DNA of 64,000 nucleotides from Sva-07 sp963716095 (GTDB taxonomy: Bacteria; Actinomycetota; Acidimicrobiia; Acidimicrobiales; Ilumatobacteraceae). The notes under the pieces were generated by a model. It had not been told where the DNA came from and ran no database searches. It saw nothing but the letters and a program-made list of their open reading frames with translations. A program made the translations under genes and the position numbers. Of the stretch, positions 1 through 8,868 are shown piece by piece (the first letter of the stretch is position 1; the number at the start of each line of letters is the position of its first letter). The stretch lies in NCBI GenBank assembly GCA_963716095.1, contig CAVQSV010000023.1, positions 434,001 through 498,000 on the forward strand, in the 5' to 3' direction.

Positions 1-1989
1 ATGCCCGGCCGGATCAACACGATCATGCAGCCGTGCTTCTTCGCGCTCACCGACGTGATGGGTCTCGATCGTGCGATCGAGGCGATCAAGGCGTCGATCA
101 GTTCCGCGTATGGTCGGCGCGGTCGGCTGATCGTGGAACGCAACGAAGCCGCCGTCGACCGGGCGGTGGCCGAACTCGCCGAGGTGACCGTTCCCTCCGG
201 GCAGGGCGGCGAGACACCGGCGAGCATCGAGCTCGACGAGACCTTCGACATCCTCGAGTCGGCTCGCGGCAACGCCGACGCCGACTTCATCGACCGGGTC
301 ACGATGACGATGGTTGCCAACCAGGGCGATCGGCTGCCGGTGTCGGCGATGCCGATCGACGGCACGTACCCCACCGGAACCACCCAGTTCGAGAAGCGCA
401 AGCTCGCGATCGAGATCCCGATCTGGGAGCCCGACCTGTGCATCGATTGCGGCAAGTGTGCAGTCGTGTGCCCGCATGCCACGATCCGGATGAAGGCGTT
501 CGAACCCGAAGCCCTCGACGGCGCACCCGACGGGTTCCTCGCCAAGAAGTTCCGGTCGCGCGAGCTCGACGGGCACCAGCTGACCATTCAGGTCGCGCCC
601 GACGACTGCACCGGATGCGGCATCTGCGTCGACGTGTGCCCCGCCAAGGACAAGTCGCAGGTCAAGCGCAAGGCGATCAACATGCGTCCAGCCGAGGAGC
701 ATCGAGAGGTCGAGCGTGAACGATGGGACTTCTTCACCACGATCTCCGAACTCGACCGGACCTCGATCACCCATGACTCGGTGAAGAACTCCCAGCTGCT
801 CCAACCGCTGTTCGAGTTCTCGGGGGCGTGCTCGGGCTGCGGTGAGACTCCGTACCTGAAACTGCTCACCCAACTGTTCGGCGACCGGTTGGTGGTCGCC
901 AACGCCACCGGTTGCTCGTCGATCTACGGCGGGAACCTGCCCACCACCCCGTGGGCGAAGGACACCAACGGGCTCGGCCCGGCCTGGTCGAACTCGCTGT
1001 TCGAGGACAACGCCGAGTTCGGCTTCGGCATGCGCCTCGGCATCGAACACCACCAGCGCGACGCCCGCCGCCTGGTCGAGGAACTCGTCGACCATGTCGG
1101 CTCCGACCTCGCCGCCGCGCTGCTGGCCGACCCGACGCCGACCGAGCTCGGCGTGATCGAACAGCGCACCCGGGTCGCGGTGCTGCGCGAGCGACTCGAC
1201 GAGCTCGTCGGTTCGGGCGACCCGGTGGTGGCCGACCGTGCGCAGCGGCTGAGTTCGATCGCTGACGAATTGGTGCGCACCAGTACCTGGATCGTCGGTG
1301 GTGACGGCTGGGCGTACGACATCGGTTTCGGTGGCGTCGACCACGTGCTCGGCAGCGGTCGCAACGTCAATCTGTTGGTGCTCGACACCGAGGTGTACTC
1401 CAACACGGGCGGTCAGGCGTCGAAGGCCACGCCGCTCGGTGCGGTCGCGAAGTTCGCGATGGGTGGCAAGCCGACCGGCAAGAAGGATCTCGGAGCCATC
1501 GCTCGCCGCTACGGCAACGTGTACGTCGCCCAGATCGCCATCGGCGGCAGCGACATCCAGACCGTCAAGGCGCTGGCCGAGGCCGATGCCTGGGATGGCC
1601 CGTCGCTGATCATCGCGTATTCGACGTGCATTGCTCACGGCATCGACATGGAGACCTCGATGTCGCACCAGAAGGACGCGGTGAAGTCCGGCTACTGGCC
1701 GCTGTACCGGTACCGGCCGACGACCGAGGAGCACGAGCATCCGTTCCAGCTCGACTCGGCTGCTCCCAGCATCCCGCTGAAGGACTTCGCGCTGAAAGAG
1801 GCAAGGTTCTCGATGCTGGCCCGGTCCGATCCGGGTCGATCCGCCGAGTTGCTCGACCTGGCGCAGCAGGACATCGACGAACGCTGGCGCTACTACGAGC
1901 AACTCGCCGGCCTGGAACGGTCGATGCACGAGCCGCACCGCGTGGTGCTCGACGACGAGCCTGACAACGAAGGAGACGACGATGCCTGA
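1..1989 (+). CDS. nifJ: Pyruvate:ferredoxin (flavodoxin) oxidoreductase, C-terminal part, cut by window edge
   Basis: Catalyses CoA-dependent oxidative decarboxylation of pyruvate to acetyl-CoA with electrons passed to ferredoxin or flavodoxin. The reading frame is open from base 1, and the first residues (PGRINTIMQPCFFAL) match an internal stretch of single-chain NifJ enzymes, which are about 1200 residues long, so roughly the first 500 residues lie outside the window. Two 4Fe-4S ferredoxin motifs are visible: C147/C150/C153/C157 and C203/C206/C209/C213 of the visible part. The thiamine diphosphate domain follows, with CSGCGETPYLKLL, the TPP/Mg motif GDGWAYDIGFGG and NTGGQ. The stop overlaps the start of the next gene by 8 bases, indicating coupled translation. 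The visible part is intact. Confidence 0.95.
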   Translation: MPGRINTIMQPCFFALTDVMGLDRAIEAIKASISSAYGRRGRLIVERNEAAVDRAVAELAEVTVPSGQGGETPASIELDETFDILESARGNADADFIDRVTMTMVANQGDRLPVSAMPIDGTYPTGTTQFEKRKLAIEIPIWEPDLCIDCGKCAVVCPHATIRMKAFEPEALDGAPDGFLAKKFRSRELDGHQLTIQVAPDDCTGCGICVDVCPAKDKSQVKRKAINMRPAEEHREVERERWDFFTTISELDRTSITHDSVKNSQLLQPLFEFSGACSGCGETPYLKLLTQLFGDRLVVANATGCSSIYGGNLPTTPWAKDTNGLGPAWSNSLFEDNAEFGFGMRLGIEHHQRDARRLVEELVDHVGSDLAAALLADPTPTELGVIEQRTRVAVLRERLDELVGSGDPVVADRAQRLSSIADELVRTSTWIVGGDGWAYDIGFGGVDHVLGSGRNVNLLVLDTEVYSNTGGQASKATPLGAVAKFAMGGKPTGKKDLGAIARRYGNVYVAQIAIGGSDIQTVKALAEADAWDGPSLIIAYSTCIAHGIDMETSMSHQKDAVKSGYWPLYRYRPTTEEHEHPFQLDSAAPSIPLKDFALKEARFSMLARSDPGRSAELLDLAQQDIDERWRYYEQLAGLERSMHEPHRVVLDDEPDNEGDDDA

Positions 1990-3025
1990 CCTGCACACCT
2001 CCTATCTCGGACTGCCGCTGAAGTCACCGCTGATGGCGTCGGCCGGGCCGTTCACGGGTCAGCTCGACCGGCTGGTCGAACTCGAACTCGCCGGTGCCGG
2101 AGCCGTCGTGCTGCCGTCGATCTTCGAAGAGCAGATCGAACACGAGACCGCCGAGATCGACCGGTTGTACACCGTGCACGGCGAGAGCTTCAACGAGGCG
2201 GCGTCGTTCTTTCCCGAAGTCGACGACTACGGCTCGGCGATCGACTCGTACCTGGAGCTGATCGAGAACGCCAAGATGACCGTCGACATCCCGGTGATCG
2301 CCAGCTTGAACGGCGCCAACATCGGTGGCTGGGTGAAGTACGCGCGCCTGCTCGAAGGTGCCGGTGCTGACGCATTGGAGTTGAACCTCTACACCGTTGC
2401 CGCCGACCCGGACATCAGCGGGGCGTCGCTCGAAGCCGAACATCTCGAACTGGTTGCCTTGGTTGCAGAGGAGGTCGACGTTCCGGTGGCGGTGAAGATC
2501 TCGCCGTACTACTCGTCGATGTCGTCGTTCGTGGTCGGGCTGCAGCGGTCGGGAGCTGCCGGAGTCGTGATGTTCAACCGCTTCTACTCGCCCGACCTCG
2601 ATCTCGAGACGCTCGAAGTGGCGCCACGGATCGCGCTCAGCACACCCGAGGAGCTGCGGCTACCACTGCGCTGGATCGGAATTCTGCGCGAATACCTGAC
2701 GATGTCGATCGCCGGCTCGACCGGCGTGCACTCGGGATTCGACGCCGCGAAGCTGCTGCTCGCCGGCGCCGATGTGGCGATGACCACCTCGGCGCTGCTC
2801 CACCACGGTCCGGGGCATCTGCGCACGATCGAGGCGCAGCTGTGCGACTGGATGGACGAACACGACTACGAGTCGGTGGCGCAGATGCGTGGGGCGGTGG
2901 CCAGCCATGCCGCCACTGACCCAGCTGCCTACGAGCGGGCCAACTACATCGGCAACATCGCCACGTACACCAGCCGATTCATCGGCACCGGTGCCGTCCC
3001 GCTCGCCCGTCACCGCCCCGAGTAG
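1982..3025 (+). CDS. Dihydroorotate dehydrogenase-like protein, coupled to nifJ
   Basis: A 347-residue TIM-barrel flavoprotein of the dihydroorotate dehydrogenase-like group that commonly sits beside pyruvate:ferredoxin oxidoreductase genes. Visible features are the N-terminal YLGLPLKSPLMASAGPFTG, the substrate/FMN region VIASLNG, the strand VPVAVKISPYYSS with its lysine, GAAGVVMFNRFYSPDLD and the phosphate-binding end STGVHSGFDAAKLLLAGAD. Its start lies inside the last codons of nifJ. The partnership with nifJ suggests a redox role rather than pyrimidine synthesis, and no other pyrimidine gene is nearby; this is inference. True PyrD function cannot be excluded from sequence alone. Confidence 0.85.
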   Translation: MPDLHTSYLGLPLKSPLMASAGPFTGQLDRLVELELAGAGAVVLPSIFEEQIEHETAEIDRLYTVHGESFNEAASFFPEVDDYGSAIDSYLELIENAKMTVDIPVIASLNGANIGGWVKYARLLEGAGADALELNLYTVAADPDISGASLEAEHLELVALVAEEVDVPVAVKISPYYSSMSSFVVGLQRSGAAGVVMFNRFYSPDLDLETLEVAPRIALSTPEELRLPLRWIGILREYLTMSIAGSTGVHSGFDAAKLLLAGADVAMTTSALLHHGPGHLRTIEAQLCDWMDEHDYESVAQMRGAVASHAATDPAAYERANYIGNIATYTSRFIGTGAVPLARHRPE

Positions 3026-3127
3026 CCCGACGCCAGAGGGCGTTCGTGTTGCAGTTCGGGCGCACCGGGTCCGTCCGGAACGTCACGCAAACGTGAGGGG
3101 TGGGCGTGGGAGTTCGATACGGGTGCG

Positions 3128-4400
3128 TCAGCAGACGGGACGGACGTACGGGTACGGGTTGACGGCGCGGCCACCGCCAGGATGCACCTCGAAGTGGAGG
3201 TGGTTGGCGGTGGTGTTGCCGGTGGCGCCGACGTAGCCGATCACTTCACCCCGCTGCACCGTGCGACTCGAACCCGACCACGCGTCGAGGTGGGCGTAGA
3301 AGTAGTACGTGCCGCTGTTGCCGGTGAGCCCGACCGACTTGCCGCCGAGGCGGGTGTTGCGGAAGTTCGCCACGCCGGACTCGACGGCGACGAGAGGTGT
3401 GCCTCTCGGCGCCATCATGTCGACACCTTCGTGGCTGCGGCCGCCGGATCGCGGGGCGCCCCAGGTGTCGGCGAAGGCGTGCGGGCCCTGCACCGGGCAG
3501 ACGATGCCCCCGGCGTTGCTCGGCGGCGGGCTGGCCGGCACGGGTGCAGGTGCAGGTGCCGGTGCAGGTGCAGGTGCCGGGCGCCGGGTTGTTGTTGGTC
3601 GCACCTTGGGCGGCGCCCGACGATCCGTTGGTCGACGTTGCTGCCGAGGCACCGGACGACGATCCAGAGGGCGCGGGAGCGGCTGCCGCAGGCGCGTTGT
3701 CTGCACTGTTGCTCGCAGCGAGCTGCGCTTGTCGTGCGGCGGCGGCCTCTTGCGCGAGCTTGGCCTGACGCTGGCGCTCGAGTTCTTGCTGCACCGCAAC
3801 GTCGGCCAGACGCTGGCGCTCGATCTCGGCGAGCGCAACCACTTCGGCTTCGGCTGCAGCCTGGAGGTCCTCGAACTGCTCGCGGGCCTGGCTGGTGGCC
3901 TGCTGCTGGCGTTCGAGCTCGGAGCGCTGTGCGCGCACCTCTTTCATCACGGCGTCGAAGTCGTCGAGTTCGACCGAGGCGACGCCACGGGCGACCGATG
4001 CCTGCCGATCGGCGGTGATGCCAGCATTGGCCTGGTCGAGGTCGATCAGGAGTGGGATCGAGGTGCCGGAGTTGACGAAGCTTCGCTGGGCGTCCAGTTG
4101 CAGGCTGCTGCGCATGGAGTCGGCCTGGGCCTCGGTGGCTGCCAGGTCCTGTTCGGCGGCCGCGATCTCGAGTTCGAGGGTGTCGAGCTGTGACTCGGCG
4201 TCGAACATCGCCTGCGATGCAGCGTTGGCGCGATCGCGCGCGGCCTGAATTTCCTGGGCGGCGCGTACCGCTGCGGGGTCCTGGGCATTGGCGACGGCCA
4301 GCGGGAGCGTTGTCGAGCCGACAGCAACCGACAGGGTCAGCGCCACGAGCGCGACGTTGCGGCGTGCCCGGGCACCTCGCAGCCGTCCGAATCCCAACAT
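3128..4400 (-). pseudogene. M23 family metallopeptidase with N-terminal coiled coil, one frameshift
   Basis: Predicted secreted peptidoglycan endopeptidase. The ATG at 4400 opens a frame with a signal peptide (hydrophobic run ending near VANAQD), a long coiled coil rich in A, E and Q, and a low-complexity Ser/Ala/Asn linker. The M23 domain is in a different frame: it starts at GIVCPVQGPHAFADTWG and carries HEGVDMMAPRG (HxxxD zinc ligands) and HLHFEVHPGG (HxH), ending YPYVRPVC at 3128. The frames separate at a run of three G (plus strand 3579-3581) next to a hexamer repeat; removing one base gives a continuous Pro-Ala linker into the peptidase. This could be a sequencing error, recent decay or slippage-based switching. 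Together the two halves give about 424 residues, a normal size. Confidence 0.85.
3543..3578. repeat. Short tandem repeat, 18 bp x 2 (six GGTGCM hexamers)
   Basis: Six hexamers in the order ggtgca, ggtgca, ggtgcc, twice over. They encode the Pro-Ala linker of the M23 peptidase when read on the minus strand and end directly at the base run where the frame is lost. Confidence 0.9.
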
Positions 4401-4460
4401 GGCCGCCGAGCCTAACGGAATATGACGGTTTCGTGACGATCCGGTGTCGGTCGGTGGGAG

Positions 4461-6173
4461 CTACTCGGCGTGTCCGACGACACGAGGAGCGGCGTCGGCC
4501 GCGTACGGGAACCAGCGCAGTGTCTCGAAGTCGGCGTTGGTCTCCAGCGTTGGCCGCGGCGGGTCGTGCTGGTGGCCGGCCCGGTGGAACAACTCGTGCG
4601 CGAATTCGAGATGGCGCGCCAGGTCGACCGGTTCGTTGCGGCGTCGATTCTCGTACTCGATCCGACCGGACGCGTAGGAGATCTCGTCCAGGCTCATCGA
4701 CGGTCCGCGGGTGCCGAGCCGGTGATGCCACAGCCCACTGTCGGGCTCGAAGTCGTACTCGCCGAGAAGTGCAGCTCCGTGCGAGGCGATCATCGTCACC
4801 GCGTCGACGAGGTACTCGAACGTGGCGTCATCGATGAAGTAGTTGAAGTTGACACGCACCCAGCCGGGTTTGATGCCCTCGCAGCCACGGTTGATCTCAC
4901 GCTGGAACTCGTGAGACCGTTCGAGGTCGATGCCGAGGAGGCGGTGGCCGTAGGGGCCGGCGCACGAGCAGCCGCCCCGCGATTGGATCCCGAACACGTC
5001 GTTGAGCAGCGCCACCACGTAGTTGTGGTGGAGGTGGCGATCGCCGTGTCGGATCACGAACGACACGATCGACAACCGGTCGGCTTCGTGACTGCCGAGC
5101 ACATTGATGTTCGGATGTTGCTCCCATCGAGCGATCGCCGTTCGTACGAACGCAGACTCTCGTGCCTCGATCACCTCGGGGCCGACGGCCTCCTTGAGCT
5201 GGAAGACGAGCCCCGCCCGGATCGACTCGATGATCGCGGGCGTCCCTGCCTCCTCGCGATGCTCGATCTCGGGGTGGTAATCGTGTTCGGCGGTGCTGAC
5301 GTAGCGCACCGTTCCGCCGCCAGGAACGTCGGGCACTCGATTCCCGAACAGCTCGCGGCGGGCAACGAGCACGCCGGGGGTGCCCGGGCCGCCGATCAAC
5401 TTGTGCGGCGAGATGAACACTGCATCTTTGTAGGCCAGGTTGCCGTCGGCGCTCGATCCCATGTCGATCGGGACGTAGGGGGCGGCGGCCGCGTAGTCCC
5501 ACAGCGACAGTGCGCCGTGCTGGTGCAGCAGCGTCGACACCGCGACGGTGTCGGTGATGATGCCGGTGACGTTCGACGCTGCCGAGAACGACCCGATCAG
5601 GGTCGTGCGGTCGGCATGCCCGATCAGTTCGCGTTCGAGGTGTTCGAGGCTGACGTGGCCGTCGGCGTCCTCGTCGATGATCACGACGTCGGCGATCGAC
5701 TCGCGCCACGGCAACTCGTTGGAGTGATGCTCGTACGGCCCGATGAACACCACCGGTCGCTCGGCGGCGGGGATCGATTCGCTCAGGTGGTAGCGGTCGT
5801 CGAGCGTGGAGGGGATCTTGAGCCCCAGTACGCCGAGCAGCTTGGCGATGGCATGGGTTGCGCCACTGCCGCAGAAGACCACGGCATGCTCGTCACGACG
5901 GGCACCCACACAGCGGGCGATGATCGCTCGGGCCTCCTCACGCAGACGCGTCGTCTGCAGCCCGGTACCGGACGATTCGGTGTGGGTGTTCGCGTACAGC
6001 GGGAGGACCACGGTGCGGATGTAGTCCTCGATGAAGCTGAGCGAACGGCCCGACGCGGTGTAGTCCGCATAGATGATCGGCCGCGGACCATACGGCCCGT
6101 CGATCACGTCGTCTCGTCCGATCACCGACTCTCGCACGTAGGCGATCAGCTCCTCGACGTCGGTCGTTTCCAC
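4461..6173 (-). CDS. Aminotransferase class V / cysteine desulfurase-like PLP enzyme
   Basis: A 570-residue PLP-dependent fold-type I enzyme. The N-terminus has YADYTASGRSLSFIEDYI and NTHTESSGTGLQTTRLREEAR, as in class V aminotransferases. The middle has CGSGATHAIAKLLGVLG (cofactor loop), IGPYEHHSNELPWRE, WDYAAAAPYVPIDM, and the PLP lysine in VFISPHKLIGGPGTPGVLV. A small-domain motif SRGGCSCAGPYGHRLLGI carries Cys residues like those of desulfurases. It is longer than SufS or IscS (about 410), with extra C-terminal sequence. The GTG at 6173 was chosen because homology begins a few residues later and no closer ATG is in frame. It is divergent from the P-type ATPase, 57 bases away. The substrate is unknown; cysteine desulfurase activity is only one possibility. 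Confidence 0.85.
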   Translation of the reverse strand: METTDVEELIAYVRESVIGRDDVIDGPYGPRPIIYADYTASGRSLSFIEDYIRTVVLPLYANTHTESSGTGLQTTRLREEARAIIARCVGARRDEHAVVFCGSGATHAIAKLLGVLGLKIPSTLDDRYHLSESIPAAERPVVFIGPYEHHSNELPWRESIADVVIIDEDADGHVSLEHLERELIGHADRTTLIGSFSAASNVTGIITDTVAVSTLLHQHGALSLWDYAAAAPYVPIDMGSSADGNLAYKDAVFISPHKLIGGPGTPGVLVARRELFGNRVPDVPGGGTVRYVSTAEHDYHPEIEHREEAGTPAIIESIRAGLVFQLKEAVGPEVIEARESAFVRTAIARWEQHPNINVLGSHEADRLSIVSFVIRHGDRHLHHNYVVALLNDVFGIQSRGGCSCAGPYGHRLLGIDLERSHEFQREINRGCEGIKPGWVRVNFNYFIDDATFEYLVDAVTMIASHGAALLGEYDFEPDSGLWHHRLGTRGPSMSLDEISYASGRIEYENRRRNEPVDLARHLEFAHELFHRAGHQHDPPRPTLETNADFETLRWFPYAADAAPRVVGHAE

Positions 6174-6230
6174 GCCCCCAGTGAACCATCGAAACGGAAC
6201 AGCGGGGCCCGACCCGTTCGTTTCATTACG

Positions 6231-8582
6231 ATGCGGCCCACGATGGATTCCTCTCCCGCATCGACGTTGGAGCCGAGCGGGCTGACAGCGGCCGAAGTCG
6301 CCGAGCGCGTCGCGGCCGGGCAGGTGAACATCACCCCGGAACCTCCGGGGCGCACGTTCGGCCAGATCGTGGCATCGAACGTGTTCACGGTCGTCAACGC
6401 GATCATGCTGACCCTGTTCGTGTTGGTGCTGGTGTCGGGCAATCCGCAGGACGGGCTGTTCGTCGGCGTGGTGCTGGCCAACTCGGTGATCGGCGTCGTC
6501 CAGGAGGTGCGTGCCCGTCGCGAACTCAAGCGTCTCGAGGTGGTCACCGAGCCGCGGGCGGTGGTGGTCCGCGACGGTGCGGCGGTCGAGATCGCCTCCG
6601 ACGAGATCGTGCTCGACGACGTGATCGAGTTGCGCCTCGGCGGTCAGGTCGCTGTCGACGGCGTGGTACTCGAGTCGACCGGTCTGCGCCTCGATGAATC
6701 GATGCTCACGGGCGAGTCGTTGGCCGTGCCCAAGCAGGTCGGCGACGAGGCGATGTCGGGCAGCTTCGTGGTCGCCGGCAACGGCAGCATCCGGGCCACG
6801 TCGGTGGGCGCCGACAGCTACGCCAGCACGCTCGCCACCGAGGCCAAGCAGTTCACCGCCGTCGAATCCCGCCTGCGTCGCGGCATCGACAAGATCCTGC
6901 GTTGGCTCACCGTGATCATCCCGGCGGCGTCGATCTTCTTGTTCGTCCGCCTGCTCGGGGCCGAAGACCGCTGGCAGGACGCGCTGCTCGGCACCGTCGC
7001 CGCCGCTGTCGCGATGGTGCCCGACGGTTTGGTCCTGCTGACCAGCCTGTCGTTCATGGCCGGCATGCTCGCGCTCGCCCGCCGCAACGCGCTTGCGAAG
7101 CAGCTCTCGACGGTCGAGGTGCTCGCTCGGGTCGACGTGTTGTGCCTGGACAAGACCGGCACGATCACCACCGGGGAGATCACCTTCGCAGCGGCGCACC
7201 CTGCGCAAGGTCGCAGCGCGGCCGAGGTCGATGAGGCGCTCGTAGCGCTTGCCGCATCCGATCGTGCGCCGAACGCCACCATGGCGGCGATCGCCGATGC
7301 GGTCGGAACCCAGTCGTCGTGGCAGGTCGACCGGGTCGAGCCGTTCGACAGTGAGCGCAAGTGGTCGGCGGCATCGTTCGTCGATCACGGCTGGCTCTAT
7401 CTGGGCGCACCCGACTTCCTGCTCGCGAGCGACGACCCGGCCCGAGAACTCGTCGAGCGGCTCAGTTCCGGCGGGAAACGGTTGCTCGCCGTGGTCTCGT
7501 CCGACGACGGTCCCGACGACGACCGCCTCCCGCCCACGAGCCGCACCCTGGCGATCGTCGAACTCGAGGACGAGATACGTCCCGATGCCGCAGAGATCCT
7601 CGCCTACTTCGCCGAACAGGACGTGACGCTCAAGGTGATCTCGGGCGACAACCATGAGACGGTGGCAGCGATCGCCGAGCGAGCCGGTCTCGACGTGATC
7701 GGCGAGCCGGTCGACGCCCGCGCCCTGCCGACCGACATCGACGAACTCGCGGACGTACTCGATGGCGCCACCGTGTTCGGACGGGTCAAACCGCAGCAGA
7801 AGCAGGCCATGGTGAAAGCCCTGCAGTCGCACGGCCACGTCGTCGCGATGACCGGCGACGGGGTCAACGACGTCCTCGCGCTCAAGGACGCCGACCTCGG
7901 CATCTCGATGGGCTCCGGGAGCGAGGCCACCAAGGCCGTTGCCGACCTGGTGCTCACCGACAACGCGTTCTCGAGCCTGCCGACGGTGGTCAACGAGGGC
8001 CGCAAGGTGATCAACAACGTCGAACGGGTCTCGAACCTGTTCGTCACCAAGGCCGCCTATGCGGTGCTGCTCACCTTCGCCGTGGGCTTGGTCGACAGCC
8101 CGTTTCCGTTCCTCCCTCGGCAGCTCACGCTGATCGGCACGTTCAGTATCGGGGTGCCCGGCGTCTTCCTGGCGCTCGCCCCCGAGGCCGACCTGATTCG
8201 TCCGGGATTCCTGCAGCGGGTCCTGCGTTTCTCGATCCCCGCCGGCGTGATCGCCGGGTCGGCGACGTTGGCGGCCTACGAAGCCGCCCTCCACGTCGCC
8301 GACCTCGAACTCGATCAAGCGCGCACGCTCGCAACGGTCACACTGCTGGCGATTGGACTGGTCGTGCTGGCGGTGACCAGCCGCCCGCTCGTCGCCTGGA
8401 AGCTCGGCCTCGTGGCCGCGATGGCCCTCGGTTACGTCGTGGTGTTCCTCGTGCCGTTCCTGCGTAACTACTTCCTCCTCGAGGTGTTCTGGGACACCGC
8501 GTGGTGGTATTCGGTCGCCGCCGTCGCAGTGGCCGGCTCGTTGATCGTCGCCATCCCCCGCGTCATGGGCTCGAAGCGATGA
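6231..8582 (+). CDS. Cation-transporting P-type ATPase (CtpE-like)
   Basis: A 783-residue membrane pump that uses ATP to move cations. The phosphorylation motif DKTGTIT lies near residue 307, the actuator TGES near 160 and the hinge motif TGDGVND near 541. Hydrophobic segments follow the N-terminus (VFTVVNAIMLTLFVLVL), flank VPDGLVLLTSLSFMAG and cluster at the C-terminus. There is no N-terminal heavy-metal domain (no GMTCxxC) and no CPC motif, arguing against copper or cadmium export. Overall pattern and length resemble mycobacterial CtpE, proposed to handle calcium; substrate specificity here is inference. A second in-frame ATG is at 6243, and neither start has a clear Shine-Dalgarno, so a leaderless transcript is possible. 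The gene is intact and divergent from the aminotransferase. Confidence 0.92.
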   Translation: MRPTMDSSPASTLEPSGLTAAEVAERVAAGQVNITPEPPGRTFGQIVASNVFTVVNAIMLTLFVLVLVSGNPQDGLFVGVVLANSVIGVVQEVRARRELKRLEVVTEPRAVVVRDGAAVEIASDEIVLDDVIELRLGGQVAVDGVVLESTGLRLDESMLTGESLAVPKQVGDEAMSGSFVVAGNGSIRATSVGADSYASTLATEAKQFTAVESRLRRGIDKILRWLTVIIPAASIFLFVRLLGAEDRWQDALLGTVAAAVAMVPDGLVLLTSLSFMAGMLALARRNALAKQLSTVEVLARVDVLCLDKTGTITTGEITFAAAHPAQGRSAAEVDEALVALAASDRAPNATMAAIADAVGTQSSWQVDRVEPFDSERKWSAASFVDHGWLYLGAPDFLLASDDPARELVERLSSGGKRLLAVVSSDDGPDDDRLPPTSRTLAIVELEDEIRPDAAEILAYFAEQDVTLKVISGDNHETVAAIAERAGLDVIGEPVDARALPTDIDELADVLDGATVFGRVKPQQKQAMVKALQSHGHVVAMTGDGVNDVLALKDADLGISMGSGSEATKAVADLVLTDNAFSSLPTVVNEGRKVINNVERVSNLFVTKAAYAVLLTFAVGLVDSPFPFLPRQLTLIGTFSIGVPGVFLALAPEADLIRPGFLQRVLRFSIPAGVIAGSATLAAYEAALHVADLELDQARTLATVTLLAIGLVVLAVTSRPLVAWKLGLVAAMALGYVVVFLVPFLRNYFLLEVFWDTAWWYSVAAVAVAGSLIVAIPRVMGSKR

Positions 8583-8587
8583 GCCGG

Positions 8588-8617
8588 CCCACCAGATCTG
8601 CGGGTTTCGCTCATCGC
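8588..8617. repeat. Dispersed 30-bp repeat, copy 1, in a stem-loop
   Basis: Sits just after the stop of the ATPase gene. It matches 28 of 30 bases to the reverse complement of 40042-40071 and shares the core CCCACCAGATCTGCG. The flanks agcgatgag (8575-8583) and ctcatcgct (8610-8618) form a 9-bp stem around a 26-base loop, so it could act as a terminator or a REP-like element. No U-tract follows. Confidence 0.7.
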
Positions 8618-8648
8618 TGAGGTCTGAACGAGGCAGATCTGCTGCAGC

Positions 8649-8759
8649 TCAGCAGCCGGCTGCGGGCGCGTCGATGTCGTCGTCGAGGGCGACGAGCGCA
8701 TCGTCGAACGCTTCGAGGAGACCGGCGAACCACCGGCCAGCGCGGTGTAGTACGAACAT
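8649..8759 (-). other. Possible small ORF or gene fragment (36 aa)
   Basis: The stretch reading MFVLHRAGRWFAGLLEAFDDALVALDDDIDAPAAGC has protein-like composition and GC-rich third positions but no family I recognise. Upstream in the same frame coding character is lost. It may be the 3' remnant of a decayed gene in the 286-base gap between the ATPase and the PPDK-like gene. The rest of that gap holds only the repeat at 8588 and short hairpins. Confidence 0.25.
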
Positions 8760-8868
8760 GTCGACCACAGTCTGTCCGTTGGCAGGTGATTCCGCGGCAT
8801 TTGTCGGGTGACATCCGCGCCCTTCGGATGGGACCAAACGCCCTGGTCGGAACGACCCGGAACTCGGT

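Noticed and set aside
3543..3578. Possible CRISPR or minisatellite array
   Set aside because: Only two 18-bp units with no spacers, located inside a coding linker.
6174..8318. Minus-strand frame open through the P-type ATPase and in frame with the aminotransferase
   Set aside because: It is antisense to a gene with all P-type ATPase motifs, has His/Arg/Asp-rich composition typical of shadow frames in high-GC DNA, and no domain.
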